From positions 1-15,351 of the forward strand of contig CABUHP010000017.1 of assembly GCA_902491415.1 (NCBI GenBank): a stretch of DNA of 15,351 nucleotides, read 5' to 3'. The stretch is from an uncultured Collinsella sp. Lineage in GTDB: Bacteria; Actinomycetota; Coriobacteriia; Coriobacteriales; Coriobacteriaceae. The notes beneath the pieces are model-generated. The model was not told the DNA's origin, ran no database searches, and saw only the letters and a list, made by a program, of their open reading frames with translations. The translations under genes and the position numbers were made by a program. Positions 6,123 to 14,094 of this stretch are shown in pieces. The stretch's first letter is position 1, and each line of letters opens with the position of its first letter.

Positions 6123-6864
6123 ACGCGGCCGCGATGTCGCAAGAAATCAGCAGGTCGGCATTTGCATCCTGATCGGTGGGAGCAAGGTTGCATATGGCCA
6201 GCGTATCGCCGGTAAAGTATCGCGTAAGGCCTGCCGCCGGATACACCACGAGCGAGGTCCCGCCTACAATGAGGGCATCGGCCGCGGCGATGGCGGCAAC
6301 GGCACCGGTCAGCACATGCTCATCGAGCGGCTCCTCGTAGAGCACCACATCGGGCTTGATGCGCCCGCCGCACGTAGGACACACAGGCACGCCCGCGGCG
6401 TCCTCGTGCTCGCGCGAGCAAATCCACTCGGCGCTATAGACCTCGCCACACGACTGGCAAATGTTGCGATGGACCGATCCGTGCAACTCAAACACGCGCT
6501 GTGAGCCGGCCATCTGATGCAGGCCGTCGATATTTTGCGTCACCACGGCATCAAGCTTACCGGCGCGCTCCAGCTCGGCCAGCTTGGTGTGGCAGCGGTT
6601 GGGCTTAGCGTTAAGCGCGATCATCTTGGTGCGGTAAAAGTCGAAGAACTCCGCAGGATGCGCCTCGTAAAAGCTATGCGACAGCATGGTCTCGGGCGGA
6701 TAGGCAAACTGCTGGTGATACAGGCCGTCCACGCTGCGGAAATCGGGGATGCCGCTCGCCGTGGAAACACCCGCGCCGCCAAAGAAGACCACGCGCTTGT
6801 GGGCGTCAAACAGATCCGCCAGCGCGGCGGAGGCCTGCCTGGGGTCCGATATTGCCTGCGTCAT
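6112..6864 (-). CDS. Sir2-family NAD-dependent protein deacylase
   Basis: A 250-residue sirtuin that removes acyl groups from lysines with NAD consumption, releasing nicotinamide and O-acyl-ADP-ribose. Visible motifs are the Rossmann GGAGVSTASGIPDFRS (residues 29-44), TQNIDGLH (109-116), catalytic His128 in FELHGS, a zinc site of Cys136, Cys139, Cys162 and Cys165, and the GGTSLVVYPA pocket (201-210). The Tyr-x-x-Arg pair typical of class III desuccinylases is not evident, so ordinary deacetylation is more likely. The ATG at 6864 has GGAGG 7 bases upstream, and the in-frame extension before it is unsupported. It lies 95 bp upstream of folP-folK on the same strand and divergent from exodeoxyribonuclease III. 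Confidence 0.95.
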   Translation of the reverse strand: MTQAISDPRQASAALADLFDAHKRVVFFGGAGVSTASGIPDFRSVDGLYHQQFAYPPETMLSHSFYEAHPAEFFDFYRTKMIALNAKPNRCHTKLAELERAGKLDAVVTQNIDGLHQMAGSQRVFELHGSVHRNICQSCGEVYSAEWICSREHEDAAGVPVCPTCGGRIKPDVVLYEEPLDEHVLTGAVAAIAAADALIVGGTSLVVYPAAGLTRYFTGDTLAICNLAPTDQDANADLLISCDIAAAFAF

Positions 6865-7000
6865 ATGAGTCCTCCGTCCTTGTTGGTCGGGCAGCGTCGG
6901 GCGATGTCCCAGCATGCGGCCTTTGGGTCAGCACGCGCGGTGCCCACCACCGCCCCTGTTGCGCTAATCTTAAGCCTGCCAACCCCGTCGAAAGGACACC

Positions 7001-7819
7001 ATGCCTCAGACTTACACTTTCGCCTCGTGGAACGTCAACGGCCTGCGCGCCGTGCTCAAAAAGGACCCGAGCTTTATCCAGATCGCGCAAGAACTCGACG
7101 TCGATATCCTGGCGCTGCAAGAAACTAAACTGCAAGAAGGCCAGGTGCAGGTCGATCTGCCCGGCTATCACCAAACCTGGAGCTACGCCGAGCGCAAGGG
7201 CTACTCGGGCACCGCGGTCTTTAGCCGCCAGGAACCGCTGCGCGTACTGCGCGCCGATGCACTGCTGCCCTACGCCGGCGAGGGCGAGGCGGCCGAGCTC
7301 GTCGCCCAAGCCGCAACCGAGGGTCGCGTCTGCGCGCTGGAGTTCGACAAGTTCTGGTTTGTGGATGTCTACACTCCCAACGCGCAAAACGAACTCGCCC
7401 GCATCGACGTGCGCATGGCCTGGGACGATGCCTACCGCGACTTTTTGAGCGCGCTCGAGCACGAGACCGGCAAACCCGTTGTGACCTGCGGCGACTTTAA
7501 CGTTGCGCACGAGGAGATTGACCTTAAGAACCCCAAGTCCAACCGCGGCAACGCAGGCTTTTCGGACGAGGAACGCGGCAAGTTTACCGAGCTGCTCAAC
7601 GCCGGCTTTACCGATACCTGGCGTGCGGCAAACCCCGACGTCGAGGGCGTCTACAGCTGGTGGAGCTACCGCTTTAATGCCCGCAAGAACAACGCAGGCT
7701 GGCGCATCGACTACTTCCTGGTAAGCGATGCAATCGCCGACAACGTACGCGACGCCGGCATCCGCGGCGACATCTTTGGCAGCGACCACTGCCCCGTCAC
7801 CCTCACGCTAGAGCTCTAG
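7001..7819 (+). CDS. exoA: Exodeoxyribonuclease III / AP endonuclease
   Basis: A 272-residue repair nuclease of the ExoA/Xth branch of the endonuclease/exonuclease/phosphatase fold. It cuts abasic sites in DNA and removes 3' blocking groups for base excision repair. The motifs are complete and ordered: FASWNVNGLR (residues 7-16), LQETK (39-43, metal ligand Glu41), YTPNAQ (124-129), CGDFNVAH (163-170), WWSYR (220-224), WRIDYFL (234-240) and GSDHCPV (260-266, Asp262/His263). The ATG follows GAAAGG at 5 bases. It has its own transcript, divergent from the sirtuin and convergent with the ECF operon. The symbol xth would also be acceptable. Confidence 0.96.
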   Translation: MPQTYTFASWNVNGLRAVLKKDPSFIQIAQELDVDILALQETKLQEGQVQVDLPGYHQTWSYAERKGYSGTAVFSRQEPLRVLRADALLPYAGEGEAAELVAQAATEGRVCALEFDKFWFVDVYTPNAQNELARIDVRMAWDDAYRDFLSALEHETGKPVVTCGDFNVAHEEIDLKNPKSNRGNAGFSDEERGKFTELLNAGFTDTWRAANPDVEGVYSWWSYRFNARKNNAGWRIDYFLVSDAIADNVRDAGIRGDIFGSDHCPVTLTLEL

Positions 7820-7835
7820 CCCCAAGTAATTTCCT

Positions 7836-7875
7836 GGGGGACAGAGGAAAACAGATCATGTGACCCCTCTCCCCC
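7836..7875. repeat. Imperfect hairpin after exodeoxyribonuclease III
   Basis: GGGGG and AGAGG (2-base gap) pair with CCTCT and CCCCC around an 18-base loop, 16 bases after the exoA stop. A smaller CCCCA/TGGGG hairpin overlaps its left arm at about 7820-7839. There is no T-run, so a terminator role is uncertain. Confidence 0.5.
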
Positions 7876-7881
7876 TATAAG

Positions 7882-7944
7882 TTGCGGTGGAATAGTTCCT
7901 GTTTGGGCAGCAAATTGCCAAAAACGAGAACTATTCCACCGCAA
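7882..7944. repeat. Palindromic repeat, family C (17-bp perfect arms)
   Basis: TTGCGGTGGAATAGTTC (7882-7898) and its exact inverse (7928-7944) enclose 29 bases that can form a second short stem (TTTGG with CCAAA). It lies between convergent exoA and the ECF S-component gene, 24 bp beyond the latter's stop. With no T-run it looks like an interspersed repeat rather than a classical terminator, although blocking convergent transcription is possible. Confidence 0.9.
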
Positions 7945-7968
7945 GTTCGTGAGGGAACGCGAAATGCC

Positions 7969-8682
7969 TTACAGCCCGTATTTCACGACGACACGGTTAA
8001 TGCGACGGCACCAGGGCTTGTACAAGGCGGCCAAAAACACGCATGTCGCGAGTCCGTGCGTAATATCGAACGGCACCGCCGTGGCAAGACGTGCCACGGC
8101 ACCCGCCCAAGTAAGCGGCTGTACAAACCCAATGATGTCATACGCGTTGATCACGACGCCATAGAGCAGGCCCGACGCAAAGCCGTACGCCAGCAGCGCC
8201 GGCATGCGCACGGTGCCGTCGGCGCGGTCGAACGCGCCCGCATACGCCAGCGCACCGCCAACGTATCCCACGAGCCCCCAGGCATACATCTGCCACGGCG
8301 TCCACATGCCCTGCCCAAAAAAGAAATTGCTGGTCAGCGCCGCCAACGCACCGACCATAAAGCCGTTACGACGACCGAGTGTCGCCCCGGCGATAATGGC
8401 GATGGCACTCACGGGTTTAAAGTCGGGAATGGGTCCAAACAGGATGCGCCCCGCCGCCGCCAGCGCCGCCAGCACCAGCGTGGGCATAATCTGACGCAGG
8501 CCTGGACGCGATGCCTCATAGCCCGCAAAGAACAGCGCAAGCACCAACGCCACCACAACCAGCATGGCCAACGCTGTCTGCTCAACACCCGCCAGCAACG
8601 CGGCAGCCATCACCGCCGGCACCGCCAACAACAGCGGGATCTCCAGTTTTGCAAGCAAACGCGAGAAACGACAGTCCGTCAT
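7969..8682 (-). CDS. ECF transporter S (substrate-binding) component
   Basis: A 237-residue integral membrane protein with six or more hydrophobic segments (roughly 14-31, 35-53, 65-82, 90-122, 133-150, 162-180 and 205-221). ECF S components bind a vitamin or metal and toggle in the membrane with the T and ATPase subunits. The stretch FGPIPDFKPVSAIAIIAGATLG (82-103) and NFFFGQGMWTPWQM (119-132) resembles, from memory, the CbrT-like cobalamin or related vitamin S components; this substrate guess is not proven. The ATG at 8682 comes 4 bases after the upstream ATPase stop, so translation is coupled. It is the last gene of the T - fused ATPase - S operon. Membrane and ECF assignment is good; substrate is uncertain. 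Confidence 0.85.
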   Translation of the reverse strand: MTDCRFSRLLAKLEIPLLLAVPAVMAAALLAGVEQTALAMLVVVALVLALFFAGYEASRPGLRQIMPTLVLAALAAAGRILFGPIPDFKPVSAIAIIAGATLGRRNGFMVGALAALTSNFFFGQGMWTPWQMYAWGLVGYVGGALAYAGAFDRADGTVRMPALLAYGFASGLLYGVVINAYDIIGFVQPLTWAGAVARLATAVPFDITHGLATCVFLAALYKPWCRRINRVVVKYGL

Positions 8683-8686
8683 CCCA

Positions 8687-10330
8687 TCACGCCCTATAGA
8701 ACACGTTGTCGGCAAAGAAGTCGGCCGGGGACTCCATGCAGGCAATCTCGCCGTCAAACATCATGGCGACGTCGTCGGCTACCTGCTCGGCAAAGTCCAA
8801 ATCGTGCGTAGCCATGATGACGGTGCCGCCAGCCTTCGCATGGTCACGCAGGGCGCGGGCGATGGTGCGGCGGCTGAACAGGTCTAGACCCTTGGTGGGC
8901 TCATCGAGCAATAGCAGTTCGGGGCCGATTAGCAGCAGTTTTGCCAATGCAAGCAGTTGACGCTGCCCGCCCGAAAGATCGTACGGATGGCGTCCATCCA
9001 GACCCGACAACCCCAAGCTCGCCGCACGCTCCCGCGCCAAGTTCTCGTCATATCCGCAGGTTGAGGCCCATTCCATCAGCTCATCGCGAACCGTCTCGGC
9101 AACCAGCAATGCTTTGGGATTCTGAGGCAGCAGCGCCGCCGAGGCCGCTCCGCGCACCATGCGGCCGCGCTGCAGCTTGGCGGTCTTCGCCAGCACCGAA
9201 AGCATCGTCGACTTACCGCATCCGTTGCCGCCCACGATCGCATGCACCGCACCGGCCGAAAACGACGCATCGAGCCCGCGCAGCACCCAGCCGGACGCTC
9301 GATCGTAGCGAAACCAGCCTTCCGACAGGGTGGTAGCCGACCCGCCGTGCATTTTTTGGAGTATTCTGCTTCCATCCGTGCGCGAGAAGGCTTCCAAGCC
9401 GTTCTCGAGCGACGTTTGCGCCACAAATTCGGACGATTTGTCCAATTCCAAACTTTTTTTCGCGCTCGATACGTCCCCGGGCGGCTCCAGAGAGCCCAAA
9501 TTGTCCTCACGCCTGCTGAATACTCCGTTTTTTGCACATCGGATGGCACCCCACCCCAACGTGTCATCGGAAAACAGCGATTCTCGGCATACCAAAGAAG
9601 CCACATCCGCCGCCTCGTGCACGCGGCCATCCTCAATCCGGTACGCACACGTCGCGTATTCGAGCATTGGGCGCGGCTGATGCGTCGCCACAACAACCGT
9701 GCAGCCCAGCTCGCGATTCACACGAAACAGCGCGTGCAGAAAATTCTTCTCGGCAACGGGATCGAGCTGAGACGTGGGCTCGTCGAGCAGCAGCACGCGC
9801 GGGCGTAATGCCAGCACAGCCGCCAGCGACAGCAGCTGTTTGCGTCCGCCCGAAAGCGTATCGGTGTCGCGGTGGAGCCAATCTTCCAGCCCAAAGAAAT
9901 AGCTGGTCTCAGATACGCGACGGCGCATCTCATCACGCGCTAGCCCCAAGTTTTCCAGACCAAACGCCATCTCGTGCCACACGGTCTCGCACACGATCTG
10001 GTTCTCGGGGTCCTGAAACACATAACCCACGCGCTCCGCCGATGCCCGCACGTCCATGTCGGCAACGTTCTCGCCCAGCACGCGCGGCTCGCCGGAGAGC
10101 GTACCCGCCGGCGCGATCTCGGGCTTGAGCAGCGACAGCAGCGTCGACTTGCCCGAACCGGTACCGCCAACAAGCAGCGCAAATGCACCTTGGGGAACAG
10201 ACCAGTCGAGCCCCTCGAGCACCGCAGCATCAGTATCGGGGTAGGCAAAGCTCAGGCTCCGCACCTCAATCGCCGGCATATCCGGGCCGCACGCCGCGCC
10301 CGACACCGGGCCCCTATCCAACCGAGCCAT
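8687..10330 (-). CDS. ECF transporter ATPase, fused double ABC domain
   Basis: A 547-residue protein with two complete ABC ATPase domains, equivalent to EcfA and EcfA' joined. Domain 1 (about 20-245): Walker A GGTGSGKST (55-63), Q-loop Gln106, signature LSGGR (159-163), Walker B LLLDEP (180-185) and H-loop His217. Domain 2 (about 336-547): Walker A GGNGCGKST (367-375), Gln403, LSGGQ (452-456), LLLLDEP (472-478) and His509. The linker of about 85 residues is hydrophilic, and its DNA is less GC-rich than the domains. All catalytic residues are present, so both sites should hydrolyse ATP to drive uptake through the T and S subunits. The ATG overlaps the T-component stop by one base (TGATG). Confidence 0.95.
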   Translation of the reverse strand: MARLDRGPVSGAACGPDMPAIEVRSLSFAYPDTDAAVLEGLDWSVPQGAFALLVGGTGSGKSTLLSLLKPEIAPAGTLSGEPRVLGENVADMDVRASAERVGYVFQDPENQIVCETVWHEMAFGLENLGLARDEMRRRVSETSYFFGLEDWLHRDTDTLSGGRKQLLSLAAVLALRPRVLLLDEPTSQLDPVAEKNFLHALFRVNRELGCTVVVATHQPRPMLEYATCAYRIEDGRVHEAADVASLVCRESLFSDDTLGWGAIRCAKNGVFSRREDNLGSLEPPGDVSSAKKSLELDKSSEFVAQTSLENGLEAFSRTDGSRILQKMHGGSATTLSEGWFRYDRASGWVLRGLDASFSAGAVHAIVGGNGCGKSTMLSVLAKTAKLQRGRMVRGAASAALLPQNPKALLVAETVRDELMEWASTCGYDENLARERAASLGLSGLDGRHPYDLSGGQRQLLALAKLLLIGPELLLLDEPTKGLDLFSRRTIARALRDHAKAGGTVIMATHDLDFAEQVADDVAMMFDGEIACMESPADFFADNVFYRA

Positions 10331-11217
10331 CAGCCAAACCTCTTCTCATCAATCGCGTGCAACGTGCAAGGCAGCACCATCCAGGCAGCGTACACAACAT
10401 AGCCCGGCCACGGCGCCGGCACCGAGAGCTGCGGATAAAACGAATACTGCGTCGTCGCGGTCCACGCCACCGCCACCGCGGCGGCGCCAAACAGCGCAAG
10501 CCCAACCAGCGCGGCAACATCGCCGCGCCCCAGCCGATACCGCGCATACGTCGTTCGACGCGTCGCGGCGCCCCACCCACGGGAGCGCATGGCGTCCGCG
10601 CGCTCCAGCGAATCTTCCATGCCCCAGCCCATCAACACGCTCGACGCCCGCAGGTGCGATCGCACGGGATCGGTGGGCGCGCGGCCCGGCACATCAATCG
10701 CATCCTGCACCGCCAGCACCGTACGACCGCGGCGTAAAAACTGCGGGATAAGCCTCATGCACATCGAGATCATGAGCGCAATCACCGGTGCGGCATTGCC
10801 CAGCAGCGCGAGCACCTTGTCGTATTCGAGCATCGACGCCGCGGCCTCAAACCACAGCACGCTCGCCACAAACAGCCCGCCCATGCACAGGCCGTATACC
10901 ATGCTTTCCAGATACACCGCGCGCATGCCAATACGGAACAGCTCCGTCGAGCCCGAGGCGCTAAACAGCGGATTGACCAGCGCGATAATCAAAATCACCG
11001 GCAGCTGCCAGCGGAGTGCGCCCAGCGTGCGGGCAGCCCCGCGCGTCGCAAATCCATACGCCAGCCCGCCCGCAAGTGACAGCGCAATCAGCACCGGCTG
11101 CATCGAGAACATGGTGAGCCCCAGCGTCAGCACCATGTAGAGGGCCGGCACAGCCGGATGCGACATCGAGAATGCCGCGACGGGCTCGCCGCCAAACTCC
11201 TCTTGTATGTTGTCCAC
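10330..11217 (-). CDS. ECF transporter T (transmembrane coupling) component
   Basis: A 295-residue EcfT-like membrane protein. It has hydrophobic segments at about 22-58, 70-83, 100-123, 140-155 and 232-252, a cytoplasmic region with RLIPQFLRRG (155-164), and ERADAMRSRGWG (205-216) matching the Ala-Arg-Gly coupling motif that docks on the ATPases. The frame is open upstream to 11388, but that extension is Arg/Ala-rich, not membrane-like, and lacks a ribosome site. The GTG at 11217 has GGGGG 5 bases upstream and is chosen; an ATG at 11166 is the main alternative. It is the first gene of the operon, divergent from glmU. No cobalamin or other riboswitch was recognised upstream. Confidence 0.88.
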   Translation of the reverse strand: MDNIQEEFGGEPVAAFSMSHPAVPALYMVLTLGLTMFSMQPVLIALSLAGGLAYGFATRGAARTLGALRWQLPVILIIALVNPLFSASGSTELFRIGMRAVYLESMVYGLCMGGLFVASVLWFEAAASMLEYDKVLALLGNAAPVIALMISMCMRLIPQFLRRGRTVLAVQDAIDVPGRAPTDPVRSHLRASSVLMGWGMEDSLERADAMRSRGWGAATRRTTYARYRLGRGDVAALVGLALFGAAAVAVAWTATTQYSFYPQLSVPAPWPGYVVYAAWMVLPCTLHAIDEKRFG

Positions 11218-11416
11218 GGGCACCCCCGTCCCCTCGCTCAAACGACAGCTCCGCAGCACCGCCAACGCCGCACGCAAGCAGCGCAAACGCCACGCCGGCG
11301 GCACCGACATCGGCCGCCATGAGCCAATCGCTACGCGCTCAACATATGCCTGCGGTATCATATTGCGCCGTGTATCGTTTCCAAACACACGTCTCTATAA
11401 CGTAACAGGAGATCAC

Positions 11417-12829
11417 ATGGACGCAACCGCAATTATCCTCGCTGCCGGCGAGGGCACCCGCATGAAGTCGAACCACTGCAAGGTTTCGCACAAGATCCTG
11501 GGCAAGCCCATGGTCCAGTGGATCGTCGACGCCACCATCAAGGCCGGCTGCAGCCGCGTCGTGGTCGTCATCGGCAGCCACGCCGACGAGATGCGCGCCC
11601 TCATCGACGGCGCCTATGCCAACAGCGCCACCAAGGTCGAGTGCGTCGAGCAGACCGAGCGCCTGGGCACCGGCCACGCCGTGAAGGTCGCGCTCGAGGC
11701 CTGCGGCATCACGCAAGGCCCCGTCGTCGTGCTCAACGGCGACTTGCCGCTCATCACCGCCGACACCGTCGCCAAGTTCGCACAGACCGTCGCTACCGGC
11801 GAGCTCGCCTGCACCGTCATGACCATGACCCCGCCCGACCCCTTCGGCTACGGCCGCATCAAGCTGGGCGCCGACGGCCAGATCGAGCGCATCATCGAGC
11901 AGAAGGACTGCACGCCCGAGCAGGCCGCCACGCTGCTGGAGTGCAACGCCGGCTGCTACGCCTTCGACGGCGCGCAGCTCGCCGCCCACATTAACGAGAT
12001 CGGCAACGACAACGCGCAATCCGAGTACTACCTGCCCGACATGCTCGAGATCCTCAAAGGTCACGGCCAGGCGGTCTCCATCTTCCACTGCGACGACTAC
12101 CGCGACGGCCTGGGCGTCAACAGCCGCATCCAGCTCGCGCAGCTCACCGCCATCGCGCGCGACCGCATCAACGAGCGCTGGATGGCCGAGGGCGTCGCGT
12201 TCATCGATCCCACGCAGGCCTGGATCGGCCCCGATGCCGTCATCGGCCGCGACACCGTCGTGTGGCCGCAGACGCACCTGATCGGCCACGTCACCGTGGG
12301 CGAGGAATGCCAGCTTGGCCCCAACAGCCGCCTCACCGACACTACCGTCGGCAGCGGCTGCACCATCGATGAAACCATCGCCATCGAGGCCGTCATCGAG
12401 AACGGCGTCGACTGCGGCCCGCGCGCCTACCTGCGCCCGGGCACCCACATGCTCGACGGATCCAAGGCCGGCACGCACGTGGAGATCAAGAAGTCCACGA
12501 TCGGCGAGGGCTCCAAGGTGCCGCACCTGTCCTACATCGGCGATACCACCATGGGCTCCGGCGTCAACGTGGGCGCGGGCTCCATCACCTGCAACTACGA
12601 TGGCGTGCACAAGCACAAGACCGTCATCGGCAAGGACGCCTTCATCGGCTCCGACACCATGATGGTCGCACCCGCCCAGATCGGCGACGGCGCGCTCGTG
12701 GCCGCCGGCTCCGTCATCACCGAGCCGGTCCCGGCCGACGCACTTGGCCTGGGCCGCGCCCGTCAGGTAAACATTGAGGGCTGGGCCGCCGATTATCGCC
12801 GCCGTCTGCACGAGGACGACGAGGTATAA
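11417..12829 (+). CDS. glmU: Bifunctional GlcNAc-1-P uridyltransferase / GlcN-1-P acetyltransferase
   Basis: A 470-residue cytoplasmic enzyme making UDP-N-acetylglucosamine for peptidoglycan and other glycans. The N-terminal uridyltransferase (1-~230) has LAAGEGTRMKS (8-18) with Lys22, LNGDLPL (106-112) and ECNAG (175-179). The C-terminal left-handed beta helix (~255-450) has the hexapeptide pattern, YLRPG (338-342), VEIKKS (355-360), catalytic His370 in SKVPHLSYIGD and the NVGAGSITCNYDG loop (384-396). The length is normal for the family. The ATG follows AGGAGA at 4 bases, and a long in-frame upstream extension is ignored. The following prs gene is a conserved partner in Gram-positive genomes, but a strong terminator lies between them here. 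Confidence 0.97.
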   Translation: MDATAIILAAGEGTRMKSNHCKVSHKILGKPMVQWIVDATIKAGCSRVVVVIGSHADEMRALIDGAYANSATKVECVEQTERLGTGHAVKVALEACGITQGPVVVLNGDLPLITADTVAKFAQTVATGELACTVMTMTPPDPFGYGRIKLGADGQIERIIEQKDCTPEQAATLLECNAGCYAFDGAQLAAHINEIGNDNAQSEYYLPDMLEILKGHGQAVSIFHCDDYRDGLGVNSRIQLAQLTAIARDRINERWMAEGVAFIDPTQAWIGPDAVIGRDTVVWPQTHLIGHVTVGEECQLGPNSRLTDTTVGSGCTIDETIAIEAVIENGVDCGPRAYLRPGTHMLDGSKAGTHVEIKKSTIGEGSKVPHLSYIGDTTMGSGVNVGAGSITCNYDGVHKHKTVIGKDAFIGSDTMMVAPAQIGDGALVAAGSVITEPVPADALGLGRARQVNIEGWAADYRRRLHEDDEV

Positions 12830-12846
12830 CGTTTTACCAAGCATCT

Positions 12847-12879
12847 AAGGAGCTGTTCCCATGGGGGCGGCTCCTTTTT
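12847..12879 (+). terminator. Rho-independent terminator of glmU
   Basis: AAGGAGC and GCTCCTT pair around a loop holding an inner CCCATGGG palindrome, followed by TTTTT. It starts 18 bases after the glmU stop and would partly or fully separate glmU from prs. Confidence 0.88.
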
Positions 12880-12970
12880 CTATCGTGACCTGCGCAACCG
12901 GATGAGTGGTCGGTTCGTGTCCGTTGACGGTAAAGACGTTATCAAGACTCGATAAACCCCGCCGCGCGGT

Positions 12971-12976
12971 TACAAT
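12971..12976 (+). promoter_or_regulatory. Candidate -10 box for prs
   Basis: TACAAT within GGTTACAATGC lies 46 bases before the prs ATG and after the glmU terminator, so a prs-specific promoter is expected. No convincing -35 was found 16-18 bases upstream; a TTGACG at 12924 is too far away. Confidence 0.35.
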
Positions 12977-13022
12977 GCAAAAAGGCATCTATATGGCATT
13001 CGATGTATAAAGGAGAAGGGTA

Positions 13023-14009
13023 ATGCCGATTAATGATCCCGAGAAGTCGGAGAATATGCGCAAGTCCATCCGCGTGTATTCCGGTTCCTCCAACCGTCCC
13101 CTCGCTCAGAAGATTGCTGAGTACCTTGGGGTCGAGCTTTCGGGCCTTACGCTAAAGCAGTTCGCCAACGGTGAGATTTACGCCCGCTACGACGAGACCG
13201 TCCGCGGCGCCGACGTCTTCCTGATTCAGTCCGTGGCCGGCGGCAACGTCAACGACATGCTCATGGAGCTGCTCATCGCCACCGACGCCGCCAAGCGCGC
13301 ATCCGCCCGCTCCATCACCGCCGTTATCACCCACTACGGCTATGCCCGCCAGGACCGCAAGGCCGGCCCGCGCGAGCCCATCACCGCCCGCCTCGTCGCC
13401 AACCTGCTCGAGCGCGCCGGCGTCGACCGCATCATCACCCTCGACCTGCACCAGGGCCAGATCCAGGGCTTCTTCGACATCCCGGTTAACCACCTGTCCG
13501 CACTGCCGCTGTTCGGCCAGTACTACAACGCCATGAACTTCGACACCGACAACCTGGTTGTCGTCTCCCCCGATGTGGGCCGCGCCAAGGCCGCCAAGAA
13601 GCTGTCCGACATGCTCGGCTGCGACCTGGCCATCGCCCACAAGGGCCGTCCGCGCCACAACGCCGCCGAGGTCATGGGCATCATCGGTGACATCAAGGGC
13701 AAGACCTGCATCATCAACGACGACATGATCGACACCGCTGGCACCCTGTGCGCCAACGTCAAGGAGCTCAAGGCTATGGGCGCTGGCGATATCTACGTCT
13801 GCGCCACCCACGGTATCTTCTCCGGTCCGGCCATCGAGCGTCTGAACGACGCCCCGATCGTCGAGTGCCTCGTCACCGACGCCATTCCCGTCGAGGTCGG
13901 CGGCAAGATCAAGACCATCTCGGTCGCCGAGGAGTTCGCTCAGGCCATCTCCGCCGTTTACCACGAGGAGCCCGTCTCCACGCTCGTCGGCGGCGACTTC
14001 GCGCTGTAA
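13023..14009 (+). CDS. prs: Ribose-phosphate pyrophosphokinase (PRPP synthetase)
   Basis: A 328-residue enzyme converting ribose 5-phosphate and ATP to PRPP for purine, pyrimidine, histidine, tryptophan and NAD synthesis. Motifs: FANGEIYARYDETVRG (residues 47-62), YGYARQDRK (105-113), DLHQGQIQGFFDIP (141-154, the usual DLHxxQIQGFF), VVVSPDVG (179-186) and the PRPP loop DDMIDTAGT (233-241). The region AHKGRPRHNAAEVMG (205-219) has Gly where many homologues have the Arg of DKRRP. Length is normal for class I enzymes, with about 12 extra N-terminal residues before the usual start. AAAGGAG precedes the ATG at 13023; an internal ATG at codon 12 (residue M12, next to RKSIRVYSG) has no better site. 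Confidence 0.97.
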   Translation: MPINDPEKSENMRKSIRVYSGSSNRPLAQKIAEYLGVELSGLTLKQFANGEIYARYDETVRGADVFLIQSVAGGNVNDMLMELLIATDAAKRASARSITAVITHYGYARQDRKAGPREPITARLVANLLERAGVDRIITLDLHQGQIQGFFDIPVNHLSALPLFGQYYNAMNFDTDNLVVVSPDVGRAKAAKKLSDMLGCDLAIAHKGRPRHNAAEVMGIIGDIKGKTCIINDDMIDTAGTLCANVKELKAMGAGDIYVCATHGIFSGPAIERLNDAPIVECLVTDAIPVEVGGKIKTISVAEEFAQAISAVYHEEPVSTLVGGDFAL

Positions 14010-14042
14010 TCCAGCGTGCACCTCATCATCTTTGGTGTTTTT

Positions 14043-14074
14043 AAAGGGTCGGAAGCTCGCTTCCGACCCTTTTT
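14043..14074 (+). terminator. Rho-independent terminator of prs
   Basis: A perfect 13-bp stem (AAAGGGTCGGAAG with CTTCCGACCCTTT) with a CTCG loop and a T-run, 33 bases after the prs stop. Because the stem starts with As, it could also work from the other strand. Confidence 0.95.
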
Positions 14075-14094
14075 CTACCCCTCGACAACCTTCC

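Noticed and set aside
6806..7789. 327-codon frame opposite exoA
   Set aside because: Antisense shadow; exoA has complete catalytic motifs.
7882..8811. 309-codon plus-strand frame opposite the ECF S gene
   Set aside because: Arg/His/Gln-rich product that begins inside a palindrome; the minus strand encodes a clear membrane protein.
10961..11320. Alternative frame starting MAADVGAAGVAFALLACGVGG, resembling a signal peptide
   Set aside because: It overlaps the T-component gene in another frame and turns into an Arg/Gly/His-rich shadow.
11218..11416. A cobalamin or other riboswitch upstream of the ECF operon
   Set aside because: No recognisable riboswitch core or terminator/antiterminator pair was seen.
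11339..12844. 501-codon open frame opposite glmU
   Set aside because: It is the antisense shadow of a GC-rich gene; its protein is a repetitive Gly/Ala/Asp/Val sequence with no family features.
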